Below are positions 1 to 8,840 of a stretch of 64,000 nt of DNA, piece after piece; the stretch's first letter is position 1; every line of letters begins with the position of its first letter. Made by a program: the position numbers and the translations under genes. Source of the stretch: a bacterium (GTDB lineage: Bacteria; Pseudomonadota; Alphaproteobacteria; Caulobacterales; Hyphomonadaceae); the NCBI GenBank assembly GCA_016125045.1, contig WGML01000001.1:1-64000 (forward strand), written 5' to 3'. Under the pieces are notes generated by a model. The model saw only the letters and a list, made by a program, of their open reading frames with translations, made no database searches and was not told the DNA's origin.

Positions 1-1
1 C

Positions 2-211
2 GTCGCGCAGGACTTCAGCCGGGCGCGGGCGCTTTACCAAAAGGCCTGCGACGGTGGGCAAGCGGCGGGGTGCACCAATCTCGGGTGGTTGTACGGCAAC
101 GGCCGGGGCGTCGCGCAGGACTTCGGCCGGGCGCGGGAGCTGTACCGACAAGCCTGCGACGGTGGGGAGGCGCAGGGGTGCAGCAATCTGAAGGCGATCG
201 AGGGGCGGTGA
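2..211 (+). CDS. Sel1-repeat (Hcp-like) protein, C-terminal end only
   Basis: The 5' part lies outside the window; 69 codons and a TGA stop are visible. They hold about two Sel1-like repeats with a 36-residue (108-nt) period: the segment VAQDF..A..LY..ACDGG..GC.NL occurs twice, with GV at the repeat junction. Paired cysteines in each repeat (ACDGG...GC) are the hallmark of the cysteine-rich Hcp subgroup, usually exported and disulfide-bonded, as seen in Helicobacter cysteine-rich proteins. Such proteins act as protein-binding scaffolds; no enzymatic role can be read from this fragment. Repeat identity at DNA level is high, suggesting recent repeat expansion. The family call is firm; location and function are inferred. 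Confidence 0.8.
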   Translation, partial: VAQDFSRARALYQKACDGGQAAGCTNLGWLYGNGRGVAQDFGRARELYRQACDGGEAQGCSNLKAIEGR

Positions 212-256
212 GGGCTTGAGGTGGGGCCGCGCGTGTGAGCGCCCCCTCACCCCCGG

Positions 257-282
257 CCCCTCTCCCGCGCGCGGGAGAGGGG
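257..282. repeat. perfect 26-nt GC palindrome
   Basis: A 13-nt arm CCCCTCTCCCGCG is followed directly by its exact reverse complement. It lies 45 nt after the Sel1 gene. No T-run follows on either strand, so it is a poor rho-independent terminator. Similar C/T-rich palindromes are commonly scattered between genes in proteobacteria, so I call it a dispersed repeat. Confidence 0.6.
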
Positions 283-316
283 AGTGGCGGCGGTTTGGTT
301 CAGTCATCAGGCTGGG

Positions 317-346
317 CCCCGGATCGGAGCAGCGCTCCGTCCGGGG
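317..346. repeat. imperfect hairpin, dispersed-repeat type
   Basis: The arms CCCCGGATCGGAGC and GCTCCGTCCGGGG pair with a single bulged base around a 3-nt loop. It sits between two other palindromes in the same gap and looks like part of the same repeat-rich block. Confidence 0.5.
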
Positions 347-383
347 TGACACTCTCTTAGGTCGGCGCCTTTAACAGCGGACT

Positions 384-483
384 GTCATCCCGGGCGAGGC
401 GTTAGCCGAGACCCGGGACCCAGGGTGGCGATGGAAACAGGAGTCTGGGTCCCGGATGACGCCTTCGCCGTTTCCGGGATGAC
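384..483. repeat. 100-nt nested inverted-repeat element
   Basis: The outer arms GTCATCCCGG (384-393) and CCGGGATGAC (474-483) are perfect reverse complements. Nested inside, CCGGGACCCAG (413-423) pairs perfectly with CTGGGTCCCGG (445-455). The double-hairpin layout with GTCATCCCGG-type ends is typical of short non-coding dispersed elements in alphaproteobacterial genomes. No transposase is present, so mobilisation in trans or RNA-level function is only inference. Confidence 0.6.
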
Positions 484-617
484 GGTGGAGAGGATCACCC
501 TCCTCCGGTCTTTCGGGCCGCCTTCTCTGAATGCGGGGGGAGGACGGGCGGCATTCGCGCGGGCGCGGAAATCCGACTAGAGTGCCGGCCGATGATCGTC
601 GGCGGGTGAGAGATGTC

Positions 618-1493
618 ATGCAGGGGATGACCGGATATGGCCGCTCCCAGGGCGCAGAGTCCTGGGGGGCGTGGGTCTGGGAAATGCGATCGGTCAACGG
701 CCGCTCGCTCGACGCCCGCGTGTCGACGCCTGCGGGGCTGGACGCCGTCGAGTTTGAGGTGCGCAAGCGGCTGAAGGAACGGTTCTCGCGCGGCAGCTTC
801 CAGGCGTCGCTGCGGGTCGATCTTGATCAGGAGGACGGCGAGACCCGCGTCGACCCGCGAGAGCTGCGTCGGCTCGCCGCCCTGTCGCGGCGCTGGGCTT
901 CGGCGGGGCTGGCTCCCGCTCGCGTGACCGACGCACTGGGCGTGCGTGACGGCGGCCGGCGCCGCGGTGGATCGGCGCTGGGTGAGGATGAGGCCGCGGT
1001 CGCTGTTCTGCTCGCAGGCGCGGATGTCGCCCTGGCGGGGCTCGCCGCTGCGCGGGACGAGGAGGGACGTGCGCTCGCTCAGATGCTTGGCGGCATCGTG
1101 ACCGAGCTTCAGGCGGCCGTCCGCCATGCGGTGGAGCATGCATCTCCGCAGCCGGGATTGATCGCCCAGCGATTCCGCGAGCGCGTCGCTGAACTCGAAC
1201 GCGGCGGCCCACCGGTCGATGCCGACCGGATCGCGCAGGAGGCTGCTGTGCTCGCGGCGAAAGGCGATGTCCGCGAGGAGCTGGATCGGCTGGTCGCACA
1301 CATTGACGCCGCCCGCGGACTCCTGATTTCGAAGGAGCCGGTGGGGCGCAAGCTCGATTTCCTCTGTCAGGAATTCAACCGCGAGGCGAATACACTCTGC
1401 TCCAAGTCGGCCTCGCTGGAGCTGACGAGCGCCGGTTTGGCGATAAAGTCGCTGATCGACCAGTTTCGGGAACAGTCGCAGAATGTCGAGTGA
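618..1493 (+). CDS. yicC: YicC/YloC family endoribonuclease
   Basis: A 291-residue protein of the usual family length. The N-terminus carries the family signature MTGYGR (residues 4-9), and the C-terminal DUF1732 region carries GRKLDFLCQEFNREANT followed by SKS. YicC/YloC proteins are hexameric endoribonucleases implicated in RNA turnover in E. coli and B. subtilis. I placed the start at the ATG just before QGMTGYGR, with a GGTGAG about 8 nt upstream; upstream in-frame codons are Arg-rich and lie in the repeat gap. The 3' end overlaps gmk by 11 nt, so the two genes are probably translationally coupled, an arrangement common in Alphaproteobacteria. Confidence 0.92.
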   Translation: MQGMTGYGRSQGAESWGAWVWEMRSVNGRSLDARVSTPAGLDAVEFEVRKRLKERFSRGSFQASLRVDLDQEDGETRVDPRELRRLAALSRRWASAGLAPARVTDALGVRDGGRRRGGSALGEDEAAVAVLLAGADVALAGLAAARDEEGRALAQMLGGIVTELQAAVRHAVEHASPQPGLIAQRFRERVAELERGGPPVDADRIAQEAAVLAAKGDVREELDRLVAHIDAARGLLISKEPVGRKLDFLCQEFNREANTLCSKSASLELTSAGLAIKSLIDQFREQSQNVE

Positions 1494-2130
1494 ACGCCGC
1501 CGCCGGGGATTGATGATCGTCGTTTCCAGCCCCTCAGGGGCCGGCAAGACCACGCTGTGCAAACGCCTGTTGGCGAGCGAACCGGGGGTCATGTCCTCGG
1601 TCTCGGTGACGACCCGGCCGATGCGGCCGCGCGAGGCGGAAGGGTCGGACTACCTGTTCCGCACCGAGGCTGAGTTCCGGGCGATGGTCGACCGCAGCGA
1701 GTTCCTCGAATGGGCGGAGGTGTTCGGGCGACTTTACGGGACGCCACGTGCCGAGGTTGAGGCGCGGCTCGCGAGCGGCGTCGACATTGTGTTCGATCTC
1801 GATTGGCAGGGCGCAAGATCGCTGAAGACAGCGATGCCTGGCGATGTCGTGTCGGTGTTCATCCTCCCTCCCTCGATCGATCAGCTCAAGGCGCGCCTGG
1901 AGGGGCGGGAGGGCGCAACGCCGGAAGGGGTCCTTGCGCGTCTTGCGGGCGCCGCGAACGATATCCGCAGGTGGGCCGAGTACGATCATGTCATTGTCAA
2001 TGATGACCTCGACGCGGCGTTCGACGTGCTGAGGTCGATCGTCCGAACGCGGCGTTCCGTGAGGGAGAAGGCCGGGCTCGGCGCCTTTGTCGATGACCTG
2101 CTCAAGTCCGCGGAGGGCGAAGGGTTCTGA
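1483..2130 (+). CDS. gmk: guanylate kinase
   Basis: Phosphorylates GMP to GDP with ATP, feeding GTP, dGTP and (p)ppGpp pools. The P-loop SGAGKT is at residues 18-23, followed by the GMP-binding region with SVSVTTRPMRPREAEGSDY and FLEWAEVFGRLYGTP, all standard for the family. At 215 residues it is slightly longer than usual because of a basic N-terminal extension. An internal Met at residue 11 (MIVVSSPSG) is an alternative start; the upstream ATG overlapping yicC is preferred for coupling. It ends 18 nt before the convergent rsmA stop. Confidence 0.96.
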   Translation: MSSERRRRGLMIVVSSPSGAGKTTLCKRLLASEPGVMSSVSVTTRPMRPREAEGSDYLFRTEAEFRAMVDRSEFLEWAEVFGRLYGTPRAEVEARLASGVDIVFDLDWQGARSLKTAMPGDVVSVFILPPSIDQLKARLEGREGATPEGVLARLAGAANDIRRWAEYDHVIVNDDLDAAFDVLRSIVRTRRSVREKAGLGAFVDDLLKSAEGEGF

Positions 2131-2148
2131 GGCCGACAGCGATCGCGG

Positions 2149-2967
2149 CTACGCCGTGACCGCCCTGTAAGCGACCGCCAGGGCCCGGAACTCGCCCTGG
2201 GACAGCGTTTCGGCCCGGCGCGTGGGGTCGATCCCCGCGAGGTCCAGAATCGCGTCCACGTCGCCGCCCGCCGCCTTGAGGCTCGATCGCAGCATCTTGC
2301 GCCGTTGACCAAACGCCGCCGCGGTGACGCGGGTGAGGGCTTCAAGGTCGCCGAAGCGCTCGCTCTCCGGGAGCGGCGACAGCACGACGACCGCTGAGTG
2401 GACCTTCGGCGGCGGCCTGAAGGCTCCGGGCGGCAGGGTCATCGCCAGTCGCGGTTGGCTTACGGCCTGCGCGAGAACGGCGAGCCTGCCGTATCCGGCG
2501 TCGCCGGGGACGGCGCAGATCCGGTCGGCGACTTCCTTCTGGAACATCAGCGCCATCGCTGACCACCAGGCCGGACCGGTGAGCCAGCGGACAAGCAACG
2601 GGGTTGCGACATTGTAGGGGAGATTCGCGATCAGTTTCGCGGGCAGCGTTCCGCCAGCGCTTTCAATGAGAGCGGCTTCGTCCACATCCCGGGCGTCGGC
2701 GAGACGCACCTGAATCCGGCCCAATGCGGTTTCCGGCCAGTCTGAAAGCGCGTTGGCGAAACGAGGATCGGCCTCGATCGCGATGAGCGGTCCTGCGCCG
2801 GCGTTCAGCAAGGCGCGGGTGAGGCCGCCTGGACCAGGCCCGACTTCCACAACAGTCTTTCCCGCGACGGGGCCGGTGAGGCTCGCGATCCGCGAAAGGA
2901 GGTCTGGATCATGGAGAAAATGCTGGCCGAGCGATTTTTTCGCCCGCATCGGATCGTCGAACCGCAT
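2149..2967 (-). CDS. rsmA: 16S rRNA (A1518/A1519) dimethyltransferase RsmA/KsgA
   Basis: Dimethylates two adjacent adenines in helix 45 of 16S rRNA during late 30S assembly. Visible motifs are KSLGQHFLHD near the N-terminus, SAM-binding EVGPGPGGLT (41-50), the catalytic NLPYNV (115-120) and the C-terminal FGQRRKMLRSSLK. The predicted 272 residues match the family. The ATG overlaps the pdxA TGA by one base (TGATG), so the start is set by the coupling; an ATG six codons later is possible. It is the last gene of the minus-strand lpt-surA-pdxA-rsmA cluster, an order also known in other proteobacteria. Confidence 0.95.
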   Translation of the reverse strand: MRFDDPMRAKKSLGQHFLHDPDLLSRIASLTGPVAGKTVVEVGPGPGGLTRALLNAGAGPLIAIEADPRFANALSDWPETALGRIQVRLADARDVDEAALIESAGGTLPAKLIANLPYNVATPLLVRWLTGPAWWSAMALMFQKEVADRICAVPGDAGYGRLAVLAQAVSQPRLAMTLPPGAFRPPPKVHSAVVVLSPLPESERFGDLEALTRVTAAAFGQRRKMLRSSLKAAGGDVDAILDLAGIDPTRRAETLSQGEFRALAVAYRAVTA

Positions 2968-3995
2968 CAGCCGACCCGCGTCCGATGGCGGGCCATCCGT
3001 GCGGCGAAGGACAGGGCGGCGATCAGGCTGTCGGCGCGGGCGTTTCCGGCGAGCGCGGCGTCGAAGGCGGTTCCGTGATCGGGCGAGGTCCGGATGAATG
3101 AAAGGCCGAGCGTGACATTGACCCCGCCCCACAGATCGAGCGTCTTGACGGGGATCAGACCCTGGTCGTGATACATGGCGACCACCGCATCGAAGCCGCC
3201 CTCCCGCGCTTCGTGAAAGACGATGTCACCGGGGCGCGCGTCGGATGCATCGACGCCCTCGGCGCGCAGGCGCGCAGCGGCCGGGTTGATGATCTCCATC
3301 TCCTCGCGACCGATCGTGCCGGCTTCACCTGCATGGGGGTTGAGGCCCGCAAGCCCGATGCGTGGCGCGACGTACCCGAAGTCCCGCTTCAGGGCGCGAT
3401 TGAGCGTTCGCGTGGTCGAGACGATGGTTTCGACGGTTAGCCGGCCCGGTACATCCCGCAGCGGTGTGTGGATGGTCGCAAGCGCGACCTTGAGGCCGCC
3501 GCCCGCGAGCATCATCACCGGGCCGCTGCTCATCCCGTCTCGGTTAGGCTGGTCGAGTTCAGCAAGGAATTCCGTGTGCCCGGGATGAGGAAAGCCGGCG
3601 GCCGTCAGTACGGATTTCGAAATCGGGTTGGTCGTCATCGCCGCGGCGCGACCCGACCGGACATGCTCGGCGGCAAGTTCGATCGAGCGGATGATGGCCG
3701 GCGCATGCGCTGGGGTCGGCGCGCCAGGCTGGACCTTGCCGCCCTCGATAACCAGAACGGGCAGGGCGTGGGAGAAGGCCGCAGCAGCCTCCGCGGGAGA
3801 CCCTATGCGGGTCCAGCCGAGGGTCGGTGGCAAATTGTCCCTCACACTGTCCAGGGCGGCGGCGCTCGCGATCAGATAGAAGGGGCTCGACCCCGTGCGC
3901 AGCATTCGCCACGCATGGCAGGTGATAAGCGGGCCCACACCTGCGGGATCCCCCATCGTCACGGCAATCGGCAAGGCGTGAGCGGCAGCGTCCAT
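2967..3995 (-). CDS. pdxA: 4-hydroxythreonine-4-phosphate dehydrogenase
   Basis: Oxidises 4-phosphohydroxy-L-threonine in the DXP-dependent pyridoxal phosphate pathway. The N-terminal MGDPAGVGP (14-22), the central GHTEFLAEL, and the C-terminal MYHDQGLIPVK with a metal-ligand His are all diagnostic. Length (342 aa) is normal. It starts 3 nt after the surA stop and overlaps rsmA by one base. The surA-pdxA-rsmA order is shared with enterobacteria and indicates a single transcript. Confidence 0.95.
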   Translation of the reverse strand: MDAAAHALPIAVTMGDPAGVGPLITCHAWRMLRTGSSPFYLIASAAALDSVRDNLPPTLGWTRIGSPAEAAAAFSHALPVLVIEGGKVQPGAPTPAHAPAIIRSIELAAEHVRSGRAAAMTTNPISKSVLTAAGFPHPGHTEFLAELDQPNRDGMSSGPVMMLAGGGLKVALATIHTPLRDVPGRLTVETIVSTTRTLNRALKRDFGYVAPRIGLAGLNPHAGEAGTIGREEMEIINPAAARLRAEGVDASDARPGDIVFHEAREGGFDAVVAMYHDQGLIPVKTLDLWGGVNVTLGLSFIRTSPDHGTAFDAALAGNARADSLIAALSFAARMARHRTRVG

Positions 3996-3998
3996 CCA

Positions 3999-5300
3999 TC
4001 AGCGCCGAATGATCGTCGCCTCGCGCTTCATGTCCCGCAGATAACGGTCGGCGAGCATACCGATCTGCGTCTCGAAGATGCGGTCCTGGATCTGCTCGCG
4101 CGTCGGGATCGACGCGTCGCCGGCGGCCCGCTCGCAGACATAGACCACCGATTTGCCGTTCGGAATGTCGAGAGGCGGGGTCGACGCTCCCGCCTCCAGC
4201 GTGGCGAGTGCGGTCTGGAAGGTCTCCGACAGGCTCGACAGCTGGACCTCTCCGAGAGCGACGGCGGTGACCCCGGGCGTGCTCTCCGCAGCCGTGTCCA
4301 TGTCCGCGCACGTTCGCGCCTTGGATTTTGCGGAGATGAGAAGTGCTTCGGCGCGATCCCCGCGCGCAACGAACTGCTTCAGATTGAGCTTCGCGGCTCC
4401 GGCGTCCGCGGCCGCCCGTCTGTCGACATAGGCGATGAGATAAACCCCGTCCTCGGTGACGACGGGGTCGAGGAAGCTAGGCGGGGCCGCGGCGAGAATC
4501 TTGTCCTTGAATTCGGGGCGGAGGTCGCCCTCGGCGATCCAGCCGAGTTCACCGCCCGTCGACGCGGACGGCGCCGCCGAAAACTGCTGGGCGACCAGTT
4601 GAAAAGGCGCGCCTTGTTCGATCTGGCGCCGCAGCGCCACCGCTCCCTCAAGCGCCCGCTGCTTTGACCCCTCGTCGGGAGCCGGCAGGAAGATTTCCGC
4701 CAGGCGGTACTGGGCCTGGTTCAGGCTCGCGATCGTCCGCTCCATCATGTCGTCGATCTGCAGCTTCGAGACGCGGATGCGCGAGCCATAGCGACCGCCG
4801 ATGAGCTGCCGCCAGGCGATATCGGCGCGCATCTGGTCCTTCAGGGTTTGCGGGTTGATCCCCCGCGCCGCGAGATCGGCCAGGAACTCCTCGAGCGTCG
4901 CACCATTCTGGCGGGCGACATTCTGCAGCGACTGGTTCACTTCTTCATCGCTGATTTCCTTGCCCTCGGTCAGCTTCTTGAATTCGGCGAGCTGGAGTTT
5001 CTCTTCGATCAGTCCGTCGATCGCGCGTTCCTGGGCCTGACGGGCGGTTTCTTCATCCGGTTCGACGCCGAGGCTAAGCAGGATCAGACGCGCGCGGTTT
5101 CGCACGTCGGTGTAGGAGATCACCTGGTCATTCACGAGCACCGCGACGCCCTCGAGCGCCGCCCCCCGGCTGGTCTCGGCGAGGCTCGACTGCGAGCGCG
5201 GCTGGGCGGGCGGGCTCTGCTGGGCCATTGCGGCTCCAGCGAGCAGCAAGCCGGCGGCCGCAACCGCGCTCGCTTTCGCCCCGATGACTGTTCGCTTCAT
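3999..5300 (-). CDS. surA: periplasmic chaperone / peptidyl-prolyl isomerase SurA
   Basis: A 433-residue exported protein. Residues 1-26 form a signal peptide ending AMA. Then comes a SurA-N chaperone region (LEGVAVLVNDQVISYTDV onward) and a parvulin-type PPIase domain around residues 185-290 (YRLAEIFLPAP, ASTGGELGWIAEGDL). The region after that is probably a degenerate second parvulin. SurA escorts unfolded beta-barrel proteins such as LptD to the BAM complex. Lying just downstream of lptD fits this client relationship. The ATG at MKRTVIGAK gives a proper signal sequence; upstream in-frame codons do not. Confidence 0.9.
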   Translation of the reverse strand: MKRTVIGAKASAVAAAGLLLAGAAMAQQSPPAQPRSQSSLAETSRGAALEGVAVLVNDQVISYTDVRNRARLILLSLGVEPDEETARQAQERAIDGLIEEKLQLAEFKKLTEGKEISDEEVNQSLQNVARQNGATLEEFLADLAARGINPQTLKDQMRADIAWRQLIGGRYGSRIRVSKLQIDDMMERTIASLNQAQYRLAEIFLPAPDEGSKQRALEGAVALRRQIEQGAPFQLVAQQFSAAPSASTGGELGWIAEGDLRPEFKDKILAAAPPSFLDPVVTEDGVYLIAYVDRRAAADAGAAKLNLKQFVARGDRAEALLISAKSKARTCADMDTAAESTPGVTAVALGEVQLSSLSETFQTALATLEAGASTPPLDIPNGKSVVYVCERAAGDASIPTREQIQDRIFETQIGMLADRYLRDMKREATIIRR

Positions 5301-5428
5301 AAGATCAACTTCCCGGTCGGTCGCCTGTTGGCGCCCCAATCACACTCGCGACGAGGATCAGGGCGTTGAACTACTGTCCACATAACGGTCGTCGGGGGTC
5401 TCGCGCAATGACGCGGCGCCGTTGGCGG

Positions 5429-7645
5429 TCAGTCGAACGAATTATCCGACGTTCCACCGAGCCCGGTGAGGACAAAATTGAACCGGATCGATTCTGACGG
5501 GCCGAGCGTCCGGTCGAATGCGCCGGATCTTTCGTAGGACAGGGAGAAGAACGAGCAATCGTCCTGATAGGCGATGCCGATCGACTGCCGGATGTCGCGC
5601 TTGTCGGTGATGTTCCTGAATTGCTGATAGAGCGCCGACCAGCGCGTGGCGATCCGCATGCGCCCGTCGATGATGACGCCTTCCTCTTTGGCTCCCGAAG
5701 CAATCTGGTCGATCAGGAAGTAGCGGGCGCGGCCCTGAAGACGCCAGACATCAAGGCCTGAATCGATATCGATCCGATTGAAATTGAAGGAGTCGTCGAA
5801 CCGGACGCGGCTGGCCACGTGAATGTTGGGGCCGACATCGACCTTCGCGGATGCAACATAGTCCGAGCGTTCGCCTGACAGGTTGCTGAGTGCGCTGAAG
5901 GCCGGATCAGGCTTCTCCCGCCAGCGGCGACCGACGAGGCCCGACACTTCGATGCCGTCTCCGAACGCTGCGCGGGCGCTTAAGCCGAAAGCGGCCCGGG
6001 CCCCGCCCTCCCAGAGGTCGAAATTGGTGACGGCGTTCGGCTCAAACAGGTTCGAATCGTCCATCTCGAACAACAGGGAATCTTCGTTCGGAATGCCGTC
6101 CATGTTCGCCTCGGTCCCGCCGTAGGCGACCATCACAATCGGCTCAACGACGATATCGGCGGCGGCGGTCCGTCTCACGAAGGGCATACTCGCCTGGACG
6201 CCGCCCAGCGCCAGGACGCGGCTGATGTCCCGAGGCCCTGCGCCGGACCCGTCGTCCACCCTGTAGAAGTCGCCGCGGGTCTGGGCGAATGGTTCGACGA
6301 CGACGCCCGGCCCGACGACATGATGCGCGCGCCATTCGCCCGAGACCGTCGCTCGCGCGCTGTCGAGGGACGGGTCTCCGTTCGGCAGGGTCTCGGCGAC
6401 GTCGCGCATCAGGACGGCGGCCGATGCGTCCGCGGACACGCGCCCCCACGAACCGAAGTCATAAACTTTCTGGGCGAACAGCGACGGGGCGACGCGGGGA
6501 AAGGCTGCATCGTCATCCCCGGCCCGGAGGCCCTGAAAACTGAGCGCGCTCGCCTCGAGATAGAAATCCGTGCGTTGTCCGACGAGAAAGAGCTGGCTCA
6601 GCAACTGGCGCGGCTGGCTTGCGAACAGGCCGCGCAGATCGTCCTCTCCGTCGATGTCATACCGCTGATCGTAGAGGTCGTCGGACTGCCGCTCGACGCC
6701 AAAACCCCATGACCAGTCCTGGCTCAGGTCGAAACGGCCGCCGCCATAGATGTGGCTCCGCCATGCCTCGTCGCCGAACTTGTTGCCGCGTGAGTCGAAG
6801 TCCTGCTCGTAGGTGAAGCTGCCCTCGGCGCTGACATAGCCGGAGAAGAAGCGCTTGCGATAGTCGAGCTTGAGCAGCGGGTTGACGTTGCTCGATACGA
6901 CCGGGCGGAAGGTTATGTCCTGCGACGGCGAAAGCGCCAGATAATACGGCTGCTCATAGAAGGCGCCGAGCTTTGAGGAAACGCCGGCGTCCGGTGTGAG
7001 AAGGCCCGAGCGTCGCTTCGAGGTTGGGTCCGGGTGGGCGAAGTAGGGAATGTAGAGCACCGGAACGCCGCGGATCTCCAGGACCGCGTCCTGATAGGAG
7101 ATCATCTGCGTTTCCTGGTTCTGCACCGCCCGGCGCGCGCGCAGCGACCAGGTCGGCTGGTCCTCGCTCTCGGCGCAGATCGGGCAGCCCGTGTAAATGA
7201 CCTGCTCAAGCGAGTTGCGCGTGCCGGAGGTTCGGATGGCTGACGAGGCGGTGGCCACAGCGTTGTCGCTCAGACGGGTTGCAAACCGTGTGGCAAAGCC
7301 GTTCTCGAAATCATCGTCGATCTCGATCTCGTCCGCGAACTGCACGCCGCCCTGGGCGTCGGTGATCCGGACATTTCCCTGCGCGCGGATCGTCTCCTTC
7401 GCCAGATCATAGATCACACGGTCGGCGCGCAGGACCCGCTCTTCGACCCTTACCTCGACATTACCCTCGGCGATGAGCTGGCGGCCGTCCCGATCGTCGA
7501 TCAGCCGGTCCGCCCGCAGGAGCACATCCGAACGCGTCGACGGGGTTTCAGCGGGCGTCTGGGCCGCAGCCGCTGATATCCCCGACACGATGAGAGCGAC
7601 GGCGGCGAGGCAGTTCAGTCTCGGCACGCGAAAAATCCCCGTCAC
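5429..7645 (-). CDS. lptD: LPS-assembly outer-membrane protein LptD
   Basis: The outer-membrane translocon that inserts lipopolysaccharide into the outer leaflet. A signal peptide ends at about residue 28 (ISAAAA). An OstA/LptA-like beta-jellyroll follows (RADRLIDDRDGRQLIAEGNV, LRADRVIYDL), then the LptD barrel with VLYIPYFAHPDPTSKRRSG and C-terminal FFSLSYERSG. Cysteines visible in the mature part are TGCPIC and DDCSFF, giving three rather than the two N-terminal and two C-terminal cysteines of E. coli LptD. It is 738 residues. It belongs to the lptF-lptG-lptD-surA cluster; a 128-nt gap before surA could hold a secondary promoter. Confidence 0.94.
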   Translation of the reverse strand: MTGIFRVPRLNCLAAVALIVSGISAAAAQTPAETPSTRSDVLLRADRLIDDRDGRQLIAEGNVEVRVEERVLRADRVIYDLAKETIRAQGNVRITDAQGGVQFADEIEIDDDFENGFATRFATRLSDNAVATASSAIRTSGTRNSLEQVIYTGCPICAESEDQPTWSLRARRAVQNQETQMISYQDAVLEIRGVPVLYIPYFAHPDPTSKRRSGLLTPDAGVSSKLGAFYEQPYYLALSPSQDITFRPVVSSNVNPLLKLDYRKRFFSGYVSAEGSFTYEQDFDSRGNKFGDEAWRSHIYGGGRFDLSQDWSWGFGVERQSDDLYDQRYDIDGEDDLRGLFASQPRQLLSQLFLVGQRTDFYLEASALSFQGLRAGDDDAAFPRVAPSLFAQKVYDFGSWGRVSADASAAVLMRDVAETLPNGDPSLDSARATVSGEWRAHHVVGPGVVVEPFAQTRGDFYRVDDGSGAGPRDISRVLALGGVQASMPFVRRTAAADIVVEPIVMVAYGGTEANMDGIPNEDSLLFEMDDSNLFEPNAVTNFDLWEGGARAAFGLSARAAFGDGIEVSGLVGRRWREKPDPAFSALSNLSGERSDYVASAKVDVGPNIHVASRVRFDDSFNFNRIDIDSGLDVWRLQGRARYFLIDQIASGAKEEGVIIDGRMRIATRWSALYQQFRNITDKRDIRQSIGIAYQDDCSFFSLSYERSGAFDRTLGPSESIRFNFVLTGLGGTSDNSFD

Positions 7646-7714
7646 ACTGGCACTACGCCCCCCGGCTTGGAAATCGTTAAGGTAAGCTGCTGGAAGCGTC
7701 CAGCCCCATGGCCG

Positions 7715-8836
7715 CTACCCGTCCTCGGAGAAGGCGATTACGTTCAGCACCGCAAGCAGAGCGGTCAAGGGCGGACACCAGGCTGCGGCCTCGGGCGGCG
7801 CCGCCCCCGAAGCGGATAATCCCGAAGCGATCTGCGTCACGAAGTAGAGGATGAAACCGGCGAACGCTCCAGAGGCGATGAGCTGCGAAAGCCCACCCGA
7901 TCGGGCGAGCCGCAGGCAGACGACGCCGCCGATCAGCGACATCGCGATCATCAGGACGGGCGTCGCCAGCAGCACGTGGAATTTCAGCAGATACTGGCCG
8001 GGATCGAGTCCCGCGGCCCGCGTGTCGCGGATGATCTTCGGCAGATCCCAGAACGGAATGGTCTTGGACGATGCGAAGCGGGAAACGAGCGTGTTGGAAT
8101 CAAGCTGGGTCGGAATCGCAAGGAAGGCTTCACGGGTTGTCGCTCCGCCCATCACGTTCTCGATCACGCCTTCAAGCTGCCAGAAGCCCGGCCGCAGCAC
8201 CGCCCGCTCTGCGTCAATGCGTCTGGTGAAGGCTGGCTCCTCCCCGGCGCCCGGACGGCCGTCGACCGACAGGTCTGGCGCGAACTGGTAGATGGTGACC
8301 CCTTCCAGCGCCTCGCCTCGCCCGACGACGCGCTTGGCGGAAATCACCGACTGGCCGGTTTCGTCACCCTGGCGCAGCCAGACGCCTTCGGTCGCAGAAA
8401 CAGGTCGTGTATTCATGAGATCGTCGCGCCGTTCGGCGAAAGCCTCGTTCGCCCGGGTCGCGAGCGGATCGAGCAGCGTCACCATGATCGCGCCGACCAG
8501 TCCCGCGAGGAGCATGGCAGGGCCGAGAAAGCGCCAGGCGGACACTCCGGCGGCGCGCATGGCGGCGATTTCGCTGCGCCGGTTCAGCCGCGAGTAGGTG
8601 AGGATCGAGCCGATGAGCATCGCAAAGGGGAGCGTTTCCTGGATCAGACCCGGGGTCTTGTAGAGGGTCAGCTCCAGCGCCCCGCCGAACCCGATATCCG
8701 CGCGGCTGCCGATCGTGCGCAATTGCTCGACGACGTCGACGAGGATGATTGCAAACAGGATGACTCCCAGCGTGAGCGCAAGGCCGAGCAGGCACTCGAT
8801 GAAAATATATCGCTGGATGCGGTTGAATACTGACAT
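7715..8836 (-). CDS. lptG: LPS export ABC transporter permease LptG
   Basis: A 373-residue inner-membrane permease of the LptB2FG complex that extracts LPS from the inner membrane and passes it to the periplasmic bridge. The YjgP/YjgQ pattern is clear: a first membrane helix after MSVFNRIQRYIFIE, then NRRSEIAAMRAAGVS (the cytoplasmic coupling helix region that contacts LptB), a periplasmic jellyroll domain, and three C-terminal helices. The start is the ATG 4 nt after the lptF stop, so translation is probably coupled. Confidence 0.92.
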   Translation of the reverse strand: MSVFNRIQRYIFIECLLGLALTLGVILFAIILVDVVEQLRTIGSRADIGFGGALELTLYKTPGLIQETLPFAMLIGSILTYSRLNRRSEIAAMRAAGVSAWRFLGPAMLLAGLVGAIMVTLLDPLATRANEAFAERRDDLMNTRPVSATEGVWLRQGDETGQSVISAKRVVGRGEALEGVTIYQFAPDLSVDGRPGAGEEPAFTRRIDAERAVLRPGFWQLEGVIENVMGGATTREAFLAIPTQLDSNTLVSRFASSKTIPFWDLPKIIRDTRAAGLDPGQYLLKFHVLLATPVLMIAMSLIGGVVCLRLARSGGLSQLIASGAFAGFILYFVTQIASGLSASGAAPPEAAAWCPPLTALLAVLNVIAFSEDG

Positions 8837-8840
8837 CAGG

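Larger units (their letters stand above)
212..617. other. 406-nt intergenic gap filled with palindromic repeats
   Basis: No coding sequence is supported here. Frames that cross the gap are low-complexity Arg/Pro-rich translations. The gap holds three separate inverted-repeat structures (listed individually) and then about 130 nt of unstructured sequence leading to yicC. No convincing -35/-10 pair was found; the yicC promoter should lie between about 490 and 600. Confidence 0.6.

Noticed and set aside
257-282. Rho-independent terminator of the Sel1 gene
   Set aside because: The palindrome lacks a T-run on either strand.
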